This document shows positions 1 through 11,900 of a stretch of 64,000 bases of DNA, one piece after another. Position numbers and translations under genes: made by a program. Source of the stretch: Lethocerus indicus (Eukaryota; Arthropoda; Insecta; Hemiptera; Belostomatidae); contig JACDQD010000006.1 of the NCBI GenBank assembly GCA_019843655.1, positions 5,014,034 through 5,078,033 on the forward strand, read 5' to 3'. Position 1 is the stretch's first letter; every line of letters begins with the position of its first letter. The notes under the pieces are model-generated. The model was given only the letters and a program-made list of their open reading frames with translations. It did no database searches and was not told the origin of the DNA.

Positions 1-430
1 GATATAATAAAGTTTGACATCACTTAACGAACGAGACAGATACATTCGTTCTTATTATTTGAACCTTTTAGGTACGCTCGAGTCATCTATGATTTGAGAT
101 TAGTGACCTACGCTAATATTGGTCTTAGGATAATATTGCAAGCATAACCGTTAGGCAATAACCGCGCCAAACAATCGATTATCATTCCTCGGCAATGAGG
201 ACCCCATTTTCAGCTTTCCTCCGCGACCACCGAAGTTCAATAATTACTATTACAGATATCAATTACAAACGCGTATTGGCGTGGTGTGCCTAGATAGATG
301 TCGGCAGTTTGAACCCTCAACTTATCCCAGTTTCGTTTATTTAGCCACTAAAGTCTCGATTAATCGACGCCACTTGCAAAAGTCCAGTGAGGATGCCCAA
401 AAACATCCAAAGTGCTAACAGTGACTAACA

Positions 431-521
431 CCGCTACTGAAGATGGCGAGCAACCGAATCCGGTCTAGCAAAAGACCAAACCAGCGAGAGGAGACAGAAA
501 CATCACGAACCTACAGTATAC
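431..521 (-). mobile_element. Dispersed repeat copy A (partial, minus orientation)
   Basis: Read on the minus strand, this matches copy C at 19,441-19,508. Over the 41-nt core from TTTCTGTCTCC to GCTAGACCGG they differ at three positions. Both continue into CTTCAGTAGCGG after a spacer that is longer here. The outer end carries CTAC-GTAT-type sequence also seen beside the hairpin at 2,610-2,694. No matching opposite end is visible within the window, so the copy is truncated or single-ended. Confidence 0.6.
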
Positions 522-882
522 AAAAAATATTGTTTACCACGTAGCAACCCGGGCAAAGCCAGGTATTTGCACCTAGTATTTGAATAAATGATTGAATAAA
601 TTACTACTTGTTTTCAATTCAATGAATAGCTTTAATGATTATGTTTTGAAACATAAATCTATTTATAAAGTTATTATAATTATTGAAAAAAGGGGCCTTA
701 TACTAAATTTAAGCCACAGTCTATTTGTTCGTAATGGTGTTAACTGTAGGTCTAAAATACCCCAAGTGAGGGTGGTGGGGTGGGGGCGGAGGATTGTATA
801 AGGTGGTTGTAACTTAACCTTTTCAGTTTGCTATATTTGTGTCAGTGAGCCCAACAGCTGTTGGAGGAGCCAAGGATCATCG

Positions 883-905
883 GTGTGTGTGTGTGTGTTT
901 GTGTG
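883..905. repeat. GT microsatellite
   Basis: GT repeat with one T interruption near its right end. A second GT run lies at 1,142-1,158. Confidence 0.9.
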
Positions 906-1141
906 CGAGCTAATTACCGTCCGGTTTGGGTTCAACGACCGAGAGCTGTCCCAGTTGTAGAGAGTGCAGCGGCGCGGTACAGTATATATAGGCCGGGCCC
1001 GCAATACACCGCGTATAAACCCACCTGCCTGTCCGCCAGAGGAACCTAACCTTCCTTTCACTTGACAGAGTCTAACTGTGAACAGCTCAATGCTTTGATG
1101 ATTTCAATGGCCTACTCGTCGATTGCACAATTGTCTATGTT

Positions 1142-1158
1142 TGTGTGTGTGTGTGTGT
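1142..1158. repeat. GT microsatellite
   Basis: About eight uninterrupted TG/GT units. Confidence 0.9.
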
Positions 1159-2609
1159 AGAAACGCTCGCTGCTGACAGAGAGGAAAAAAACGTGTGACC
1201 ATTATGTCTACGAAGGCAAACTTAGTATAGGTTTTCTGCCAATTATCGATTGATCACAGAACTATGTCAACCATCGATAATATTACGTATGTCACGTCCT
1301 GTCAATAGAGGAGAGACAGAAAATCTTAATCACGATGATATATCCTGCAATTAATTATAATAAATAAATATAATTTATTACCCGCCTGTTTCGCGATGGT
1401 TACGAATATCATAGTTTTGTCGCTGGTTTACACCAGTTACTCGGTTGCTTATACAGCCGGAATCGGTCCAACCCAGGATTATCTATCGAGAAGAAGCGGA
1501 GAATTACTAGAATAATAATTGAAAGTTAAAATTTCAACACCGACATGTTAACATTGGAAGTGGAGAATACATCAGTCAAAGTGTTTAAAATCGAGTACTC
1601 CGAGTAATTGAATTTCAAAAGATTTAAGTCAGTATAAGCAATGAATATAAGTAATTAATTTAGTATATAAAAACGTTATATATAATAGAACAAATCAGTA
1701 TTATTTTTTATCAGCCGTTCGATGTATTCGCTCTCACTAGGCACCTGTTTGATTTGACACGAAACCCATTTCCCTCGTATTTCTCTTCACCTGTTCCCAC
1801 TTAATTGCTAACCAGAAACTATGGCAAATTAAAGACTATCTCTACGATTTCCCCTTTTTTAATAAAAAAATGATCAATTATGGATAATAAATTCTAATAT
1901 TATTCTTAATCTTATGTTTCCGCATTATTAAGTTTACTGTTTTTAACGTTATTCACCGAACCAGATCAAGCCTATCTCTGGACTTCTTTCGCCATTTCTG
2001 CTTGATTGTGTAGTTTGATTACTGCTCTAGTTTTTTCATTCCTTTTCAGGATATTTTCTTCTCCTCCCTTTTCTAATAATTTGTTTTGCGCTGTCCAACT
2101 ATTTGTAGTGAAATCAAAAAAGCAAATATACCGGTCGTAATACGATAGCTGTTATAATAGCTTGGAGTCTATTATATTACTTGTAGTCTCTGATGAAAAT
2201 AATTTTTTTTTATTGAACTAAGGGAAAATTTAGAACGTAATTGAGTTTTACCGACACTGTGGCTCTAATTTTGAGTCGTAAACAGAATTGGCGGTTCCAG
2301 GTAGGGCCGGAACCCGCGTAAACAAGTCACGCCGCGGGAAACTTAATAACTGGAATGATCAATTTCTTTTCTCCGAAATTATACGGGATGTACCGTCGGT
2401 GTTTTGGACCCGAAATTCTCGATATTCGGCAAAAACCTTTCCAACGTCTAACAGAAAATGTTGGCAGTTATCCGGAATTGAACGTTTGTTCGTATCCTGA
2501 CCGAAGTACGGGTCCCTTAATGCCAAATTTATAAATATTATATCGGAACTTTATAAATATTATGCTAAATTTCTCCTCTGAAAATGCAAGAAAATAATTA
2601 TTCAGTAAC

Positions 2610-2694
2610 CCGTAGATTTGCGTATCTGTCTCCTCTCGCTGGTTTGGTCTTTTGCTCAAGACTAGCGAGAGGAGACAGAAACACAAATCTACGG
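2610..2694. repeat. Near-perfect hairpin, inverted copies of a dispersed repeat end
   Basis: Two 31-nt arms (2610-2640 and 2664-2694) are inverted copies of each other at 29 of 31 positions, around a 23-nt loop. The arm reads from CCGTAGATTTG to CTCCTCTCGCT. The same arm sequence occurs singly at 431-521 and 19,441-19,508, so this is a fold-back arrangement of a dispersed repeat family. A MITE-like or terminal-inverted-repeat element is the likeliest reading. No transposase is present nearby. Confidence 0.75.
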
Positions 2695-5600
2695 TATTCC
2701 AACCCCTCGCAGACCACAAAACAGGTATGTTAACCTAATTAATCAGTATAGTAAAAATCTATTATCTATTAAAAGGTACAAAAAACTTACCGTGTGACAA
2801 TTTAGGAATTGGGAATTGAGAGTGCGAAGACGGGTATTTGATTGCTTGCGATAGCTCACAGGCCGAATATGCGGTACGAGCGGATTCGTCCTGAAAAACC
2901 AACATGACGCAGTCAATAATAAAATAAATCTCCTCGTCCCAACTCTAAAATGGGCGCGATGGGAATTTTTTATCGGCTGAAAAAAACCTTGGTGTGCCTG
3001 GTTACTGTTAGGCCGACGTTGGATCGGGCGTGAGATCACCGCCGCCGCCGTCTCCGCCTTTAGAACGGGCTTTTCGCTCGGTCTCGTCTGCTAACTATAA
3101 CTCGTTAAATTAAATGACCGCTCCCGGTTATATTTTTAAAATGATTTATGCGAGGGCGCAGTCATGGCAACGCGGGACGATGCCATCTGTTTCAATCAGC
3201 CATTTAATATATTGTTCCCTCGCCTTGTTTTGATCGTTTCACACAAACAACTGTAAATATGAATTGAAAACGTCTGTATTTGTAAAAATATTGTAACTGT
3301 ATTGAAATTGATTAATCCTTGAATATTGAAATCTCATTCTTTTATATTGTATTTTATATATTGTATTCTCGTTAACTTTTTTCATTTGTTTCCTCTTGGA
3401 AAAGAATCTTAGTTGATAACAGCTGATGGATGGGTGAAGCAAGTAATGAACCGCTAATGTTACAATGGGACTGGAATGCGCTGCTCGGCAAATTGATATT
3501 TTTTCTCATCCAAGGTTATAAGCGCCAAAAAAAGTCATGGAAAATTGGTGCAACCTGTCTACAAGCAGACGATCATTAATATATCATGAACGGAGAGAAA
3601 AAAAACAATAATTTTGAAACGCCGGCATTAACGATCGCCGGTAGAGAAAAGGAGGACTGTAATTACATTTATTCGGATGTTAGTTGTAATTATTATTGCC
3701 CACTTGTGTGCGGCTAGTAATTGCCGGCGTAATTTAGCTTTCATAATGCAAATCCGCGATGGGGAAAGCAATTTATCAAATATATCACATCGACGATAAT
3801 GAACGGATTTGAATTGAGTCCATTGTCAGATTTTTGCGATTATTCAATTAAGTCTGACTTTTTCCGCAGGCTAATTCTAACTGTTAATCACGCAACAAAC
3901 TATTGTTTATAATTCTCTAGTCGAGCGTCTACTAAATATTTCATTGCGATTACAATTACTGTAGACTACTACTAAGTAGAATTATATAGTATTTTATGAC
4001 ACTATGTCCTATACCGGTATACAGCGACAACTATGGGGACTGACGATTGTGCTTACATACACATTTTTCTATTTTAAGAACACTTATGAACTAGTTTTAT
4101 CGCTAAAAATTTGAATAATATCAACTTCGAGTCGGCGAGTCAGTCTTGTACAGCACTCGTGATTTTATGTTTTCTTTTTCTTTCATGTTTTCATGTTCAG
4201 TTTTTGTTTCATTCAATAACCAACGCCTGATTGGAGACTTTCCGCGATACCGATTGCATCAGATTTGTGGAAAACTTGCATAGAATTAAACATAGGAAAA
4301 TCCTCAATGAAAACACCTGAAAAAATACCAGGGAATGAAATACAGAAATTTTCAACATTGAGGAAATATGAATCCCATCATCCCATGCACAATTGCGCTA
4401 AAATTATACTCCCGTTCCTGAACTGTATACTGAGTTTAAAGTTATAACTGCTTTAAACTTTAAACTTAAAAATGGAAAATAATTATAGTTGTAGAGTGAC
4501 GCCCACTGTTCGGAAAGTCAATTATTACTTACTGCCATGCGGCATCCAAAATACTTTTGACAGGACAGAAAGACATTTTCTGCAGTTGAAGTACACTAAT
4601 TAGAATACGAGACCGTTTAGGACTCCTAGGAACAAGACGATATCCCTTTTGAGGAAAATTTTCTGAGCGAATGTTAAAACTGAAGAGGAAACAAAAATAA
4701 AAGTTCGGTCGGGTGACTCAAAGGGAGAATGCGCTGGGTCGTCGGATTTTTTGCTCTCCGACCGGGGCATAAACTCCTCCGCTCCATCAAACCGGTTTCT
4801 CGTAACGAGGTCGGCCTAGTTTCAGGCCGGCGACTATTTTTAGACCCCTCCGACTTCCTTCGATTCCTAATACATTATTTTATAGCGGTTTGGGGTCGGT
4901 AATATCCTTCGAAACTTATTCGACGTCGGATCCTGAATTTTTCTAATGGATAGTTCTTGGCAATACTACAATAAGAAAAGAACAAAAACGCACATTTAAA
5001 GCTGAAGACCAACAGAGCAGCAGTGGTCAGGTGGGATGCACTGGGCACCGGAAACGCCTTATGTAATCGGAGACGGCGACACCGCGAAACCTGTCTAGAA
5101 CACGACCAAATTATTAAATGGAGACGGAAAACCTTGATACGCATTAAAACTTCTGTTAGGCCACATTCTGTTAGTCCAACATTCTGCCAATAGGAAAGCT
5201 TACACCAACAGTAAAACCGTCGCTATTGTTGTATTTGGTGGATCCCACGACCACATTAATTGCGACTTCTTTATTTATATTGTTTTACATATCGTTATAC
5301 GCGGATTGTCATTGTTACAAATTTTACAATGCCGTATGTACTCGCGCAACGTGGACCATTGGACGGTTTCAGATGAACCCTCACTTCTCGTTTAATGAAG
5401 TCCGTACTGTCGAACTTGATTTGCATTGTATGACTGTGTGACCGCTGTGTCGTTCGGCTCCTGTAAATCCAGCCGTTCCTCGCGATCCTCTTCTCCTCTT
5501 GGTGTTGGTGTCTTTGGCCAGAGAGCAGGTGGGCAAACTCGGGGTCGTTGAACTCCGTTCACCCGGCAGCCTCACCAAATTCAAGTTTCCGCCCCACTCG

Positions 5601-8600
5601 GCCTCCTATCCATCCTTTAAATCTGACTATCCTACTTTTAACTTTCTACTCTGTACATTTCGCGAGAATTTTCGACCCGAGTTAACGGTCAGTCCCTTAC
5701 CTGTTTGCAATTTTTAGCATAAATTATTTATCTATCTAAACAAAAAATAAATTCAAACAACAATGTAATCAGTTGTTATTTATAGAACATCTTTATGGAA
5801 TGTTACTAGGTAATAAAAATTTAACTGCGACAGATTTTTAGTTAAGAGAATTTTTGTCCGATGTTATTTCCCAGTTAACGTGATGATTTAGTAATCTATG
5901 CTGAAAAATGGTTCAGTCATTGTGAACAATTGGAAAGGAGAACACAGGGACATTATATTGCGGCTGACTGGCTACTGCATGCAGTGCAATAGTTCGGATG
6001 TAATTATTTTTACTATATTTCCTTTTTTCCGTATATATTATCTATATTAGTTTTTAGAAATACCGGTCGATGTTCCCATTTTATAAATTTTAACTTCCAT
6101 TGAACGGTGGAATATTTCTTCAATGTCAATTTCATATTTCGTCCTTCTACGAGGATAATATATTCCGAACGTACACAAGTGTACGGATAATAATATGAGA
6201 GAGGAGTATCTGGGCTTAATCAAATGCTATGCGCGTCCCCGGCCGGGGTGTGATTTTGGCCGAATGACGCAAACAGATCGAATATATTGGACCGAAGGAT
6301 ATATCGAATGAGGTGGCTGAGAAATGTGACGAGAATATTAGCCTTGGAATATTCCACTGTCGGAAATTTCTTTCGGCCTCCGCTCCTTTAGCGCGCAGAT
6401 TAAGTTTTCATAACCTGAGTGCTTGGGTCGTAACCTACTCGTCGACAAATTATTAATGAGAATTGAATATTTAGCGTGTCAGAAACCTCACGAAATCTAT
6501 AAAATCTAAAAGTCGGTCTCTTGTACATTTTAATATAAATTGAAAATAAAATATATTCACTCGCTTATTCCTCCCCATCGTCAGTAGCTTTCCGTTAGTA
6601 ATCTCGTGTAGTTCTTCCATACCAAATGTCGTTTCAGAGTTACATCGAGTAAGTACGAACCTATAGTATCTTGAAAGAAGGTTCGGTCCGTGAGTTTAGT
6701 TCAGTTAGTCAGAGTTTAGTTGGTGAATACTATAGCGAGATGCCGTGCAGCAGACGGTCGGGTAATATCCTTAGGTCTTGGCTTGAGCATTACTGTTGTA
6801 CTGCGGTAATTTTGTAGGGAAATTTCAGGCCTATGCGAAGGTTACTACTGTCCCGACTACCTGCGTATGGCGTTAGAGCGGCTGGGCGTAGCCCCGGGGG
6901 TAGGGCACAATTGCAGGAAGCAATAAAAACGTGGTAAAACTTCTTTATATCGCTAATCGGGCAGTGGGAGAGACCGGGAAAGAGAGTGGGGGAGTGAGAG
7001 GGGGCCGGAAGTTCTTGAATATTCAGACTGGGCCTCGTCCGGAAATTGCGCCCCCCCTTACCCCGTCTACAGATAACGCGGGGAGCACCGCTTTTCAGAA
7101 TTAGCGCGCCCAAGACTTCCTTGACATAAAACAGAGCGGGCTTGGGCCGACGGACATCAGATGTCCATCACACGGATCCCGCATCTGTATTTTACAGTAC
7201 ACTTTGTTGTATATCTAATCTTTACCTAATTCACCCCGAGATACTTGACAGTATTTTTTTATAAGAGTCAGGCGGAAACCCGAAAACTGTCTGGTTTTCG
7301 TCAGTGTCAAATAAAAATGAGAAACTAAAAGTAAAAATAGAAATTTTTATAAAACAGGATTACGTCATTTGTCGATATAATTTTCCTCCTAATTGCGTTC
7401 ATCGCGACTGTGTTCAAAAACTCGGCCGAATTATTTTGGAGAAAACGGAATATTTCCCCGCGGGATGGAAAATTTGTTATTGAGTGGTGGAGGGAGGCTG
7501 AGATTTGGGCCGCTATTAATCTGGGGCAGACCGCTAAGCCGGCTTGCGACCGCCAAACCTTGTACGCCCGAATCCCTCCCCTCTCAATTTGATTTACCCC
7601 CGTCGATTGATCAGCCACCCCTCCTCGCGCTTACACGTTCATTTGGTCAAGCGCGGGGTACACGACGAAACCTAGGCAATTTTTTTCGAATGTCGGTTTA
7701 TGCAGGAAAATCTATTTTTTCTTATTTATATTTTGTGCAATAACTATAATAAGTAAGTTTATTTTGTTAATGCTCTTGTTTGTCACGGTATATAAGCCAC
7801 ACAATAATGTCTATCGGGGCTATAGAAAATCTCTAGACTCGAAGTGGGGGATAATGCATGGATAACAGATGAGACGACTTCAACGAGTGGATTTGGACGA
7901 AGAATGAGGCGAGAATATAATTCAGGAACCGGGATCTTATAAATTTGTCAACTGTCGGTATGTTGGTCTATTTTTTTCCCAAACCGGACCTGTGAATATT
8001 TAAATTTTCATTGATATTTTTATTTTCGTTAAACAGGCGAAACTGCTTGTCCAGTTTTGAAAAAAAGGTCCACTACCTCCCATGGCGCTCTTATGCTCTC
8101 AATATGGTCCAACCACATGGGGCCCTCTTTTTGAAATATCACAATATCGGGTTCACCGTACTAACATTTTCTAGGTGAATTGTTATTACCGAGTCACTTT
8201 AGTTGCGGTTATACTCGGCCTTTATAACGTACCGATGTTGAGCCGTGCTTCTGTGACTTCTGAAATATCCGTTATGTAATACACAATTAATAACGTCTTG
8301 ACGAAAATATCTGAACGAAATAATACATAAAATGATACAGATAGTTTTTTTGTGTATTCGCATTGACAAAGGGATACGAGGTGAAAATGGTTGATATAAT
8401 CACTTTTATTGTCTGGGCGAAACAGTCGTTTTCCGACCAATAGCGGTTTCTCGTAATTGGAAGCAGTTTGGCTTCGCATCGACTGGTTAACTGCAGAACG
8501 GGCTATAAACACCGAATAAAAGCGACTTTAAATTAAATGGCTCCGTCGACGGAATTAGTAAAAGCGGGAGTCATTTGGCGTTACCAGCTGCACGTTGCAC

Positions 8601-9151
8601 CCCACCTGCCTAGATGCTATCAATTCGCCACATGGCCAAATTGAGCGCTAATCGATATTGTAACTGCGTTTTAAAGTTTAGACTACCGTCAGTTAATTCC
8701 GGTATGATTTCTGTTCATACTTTCCTTTAGGATGAATTTGCCATCACTTTAATGTACTGTATGTATATAAGAAAAAGTACAGTTTTATTTACAAAAATAT
8801 TGATGTCGATAGGATCAAAGGGGCAATTCCTCGGGTTTGAACCCTGAAAAAGCAGGAATTTGTGAAAAATCCCGGACTAAAACTTGGCTTTTTAAAAAGG
8901 CGTAAAGCAGTAAAATAAGTAGAAAATTGTTCCCAAAAAAATCATTTACTAAAATAAACATTTTCATTTTTTCGTTTCAAAATGTTGTAAATGGTCTTTA
9001 TAAAGCTCATTTGGTAGAAAACTTTGGTAAAAATGTTCTCTGAATGTCCGTTGAAGCATACTCGAAGGATACGTTAAGACTAAAGTCGGAAAATTGTTGC
9101 CTCTTTCCTGATTGTCAAAAAGCTGCGGACATTATGTCGTCAATCCTTTGC

Positions 9152-9248
9152 GGGGGGGGGGGTAATTTCTTTTTTCCATCGTCGTCCTCCTCTTCCCCTT
9201 TGCCGTTTATAGTTTGCAGTGCTCTCGCTCTCTCTCTCTCTCTCTCTC
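9152..9248. repeat. G11 run followed by a CT microsatellite
   Basis: Eleven consecutive G at 9,152-9,162, then a pyrimidine-rich stretch that ends in a CT run at 9,222-9,248 with one CG interruption. Confidence 0.9.
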
Positions 9249-9599
9249 ACTCGCACTCGCTCACTCTTGTCCTTTTTAAGCGGTCATTGTTCGGTTAATT
9301 GGGCGGAAGGAGTGGTCGCCCCGAGGGGACTGGAGTGGACGAATCGGGGAGACCATTGTGAGGGCGACTCTCGAGTGGGGACGCGTCTTCACGAATTGCC
9401 GGACCCGGAGATTTAGAGAGGATCATTTTGGGTCGTTGGAGGGAGCGGGAAGGAGAGCCGGGATAAAATAGAGAAATGGTCCGGGGGAGGAAGACCAACG
9501 GCCGGCCGGTGGCCGCTACTCCAAGTGCTCTCGAACAGGTCCCTCAAACGCACCCTCCCAGTTGGGGTTACTGGCATTTCCAATTGTGGTCATCTCCAG

Positions 9600-9794
9600 A
9601 TGAAACTGGCTCGGTTCAACATTATAATCGACATAATCCAACAACAATACTATTGTCCTGTTCAAAGTTTTGATAAAATAATACAAGAATATAATAAGTG
9701 GATTGAGACTATGATAAATCGCTTGGTAGAGCGGAATAATATTGACAGGAGTCATCTCAAAAGAATTATACACGATAACACGCCCTTCATGTAA
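9600..9794 (+). other. 64-codon open frame, coding status unclear
   Basis: An ATG preceded by the acceptor-like CATCTCCAG opens 64 codons ending in TAA. The peptide has a protein-like composition for AT-rich DNA, alternating hydrophobic and polar residues (for example FDKIIQEYNKWIETMINRLV), and could form helices. I do not recognise a family. The opposite strand is also open across the same interval, which argues for chance. It could be a fragment of a mobile element gene or an exon of an unseen gene. Confidence 0.12.
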
Positions 9795-11780
9795 ACCCCT
9801 TATAAAAAAATTCGAGCTGATAAATGATTTGTTTATAAATATTTCATAACGGGTAAATTCTATGGAATAATACTAGAGGTACGTCTACAGGAACTCTAAT
9901 AACATCTAATTTAATTTTTTTCTGACGGCTCTCTAACGGTCACCATAATAATTCTGACGTTATATTAGAGTTTATTTCTGAAAATTTTTTGCTAATAACA
10001 TTCTGACTCAGAATAGAATGAATTCCATGTATGTTTTTAAACTGTTCCCATATCTATATTACCAGATATGTCAGGAATGTTTCTGGAATAAATCCCTGGA
10101 ACAGTTCAGGAGTCATGAGCGCGCTTATTACTGCAGGGCAGCACCCTTGGAGACCTCCCCCCCTAAAACACTCGAAATGTCCGTCTCTAATGGATTATAC
10201 GAGTTGAGATGAACGTAAGGGATTGATTCAGAGAACGGACGCTTACCCAGGGGTTGTCCGACGCTCGGCCAACTAAGTCGCCGGCACTTCAGCATTAAGT
10301 CGATTGGTCGGGGCTTCAAGAAGCTGAATTGAAACTTGGAGAGGGGGGGGCTTGATTAGAAGCGGAGAAACCTTTAAATGCCCCCCCCCCCTGAGAAGGG
10401 TTAATCACTCCCCTCATCCAAGTCCATTCCTAACAAGAGAGAAATGGCCAGTTAATGCCTTTTAATTCGATTCCCGTTGGGGCATTAAGCGATCTATGCC
10501 AATGAAGCTACCATAGGAAAACTGATATAGAAAACTCCGTAAAAATATCGATTTAAATTCAAATACTATTAAAATAGTTACGGTACTTAAATTAAAATTA
10601 TACGAATGATTCTGACGAATAAAAAGCGCAAGAATTAATATTAATTTCGTTAGTGTACCAATCAATTGTTAGTGTATCATTATGGATAATATTTTTGTCT
10701 ATATGTGAAGCGACATTTAGTGAACACGATAACACAAATTCTACAGATGGTCGGTAAGATCTTGTGCAACATAGGACCAAAAAAGCGAGTAGTGACAGTT
10801 TATTATTTCGGTTGTGATCTTAATCAACTTAAAATTTAAAAAAATGCTGAAAAAAATCCAAACTTTTGAACACTTCTAAACTGGTTAATGTCCCAACAGC
10901 CTACCCAATAAAATAGGACAGGTTTATATGAGGTTTATTTCATCGTCAGTACTTTGTCCATTACATTTTTTTTATGTGAGGTACTTTGTTACTTTTCTGT
11001 AAGGTACTCTTTCTAGGGTTAAAGTATGTCGGCCGAGAATCTCGCGTGGGAGAGAAAGCTGGAGGTTATCAAGATGTGCAATGTGCTTGAACGTGGCGTA
11101 CATCAGTGTACCTGCCTAAGGAATATTCCATTTAGTCCGTCAGACAAGTAAGTCGGGAAGTCTGGAGGCTGCTTGTAGCATACAGAACCATCTGGAGACC
11201 GAGTCAATGCATCGATTGGAAAAAAGAATTGAGACGTTTTGAAATGTTGAACGAACTTGACGTCTACAACGCCCCCAAGCACATTCCCCAACCGGTCATC
11301 TTCCGGACGAACAACGGTCGGGTATTCGAATAAACATCCTCTGACCTCGGCGTTGTTTTCTGAAAATGCAGACGTCGGCTGTTCGGAACGGGCCGGTCAT
11401 AAAAGCACGCCTCAGCGGGAGCACGAAATCTTGGCCTGCCAAACGAGTTCACTTAGTTCAGACCGCGAGCTATGAACAAGGGCAGACCGAAAAAAGAACA
11501 AATAAAAACCAGCCCACTCCGCAGCCCTGGCGTCTGCTTTTAAGGAGGGGGAGGAGGAGGGTAGCAGCCCTTGGAAAAGCAACGCGAAGAGATATATTAT
11601 GAGACAAATTTATGTTTTTGTCTTATTTATAACGTTATAAATGCACAAAAGTAGGTCTGGTTACATTCTTCCTTTAAAGAAAATTTTAATAAACTCGTAA
11701 TTTTTGCATTACATCATTCTGAGGATAGTCCTCATCCAATGATTATCCTGGACCACTCGTGAGTATACACTATTACTACT

Positions 11781-11900
11781 CGTGGCTGTTATTGTATGTT
11801 ATTGGTTGTTATTGGCTGTTATTGGGCGTTATTATGCGTTATTGTCTGTTATTAGGCGTTATTGGGTGTCGTTGGGTGTTATTGACTGTTATTGACTGTA
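11781..11900. repeat. Minisatellite, 12 units of exactly 10 bp
   Basis: Twelve tandem units with consensus ATTGGCTGTT. Positions 1-3 and 8-10 are nearly fixed and positions 4-7 vary (GGCT, GGGC, ATGC, GACT). No insertion or deletion breaks the 10-bp register over 120 bp. Many units carry ATTGG, the reverse of a CCAAT box. Confidence 0.9.

Larger units (their letters stand above)
1..9150. other. Gene-free upstream stretch, part 1
   Basis: AT-rich DNA with the GT runs near 0.9 and 1.15 kb and the dispersed repeat copies at 431-521 and 2,610-2,694. Scattered open frames of 60-116 codons occur, the longest near 6.8-7.7 kb in slightly GC-richer sequence. None looks like a known protein and no supported exon chain was seen. 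Confidence 0.6.
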
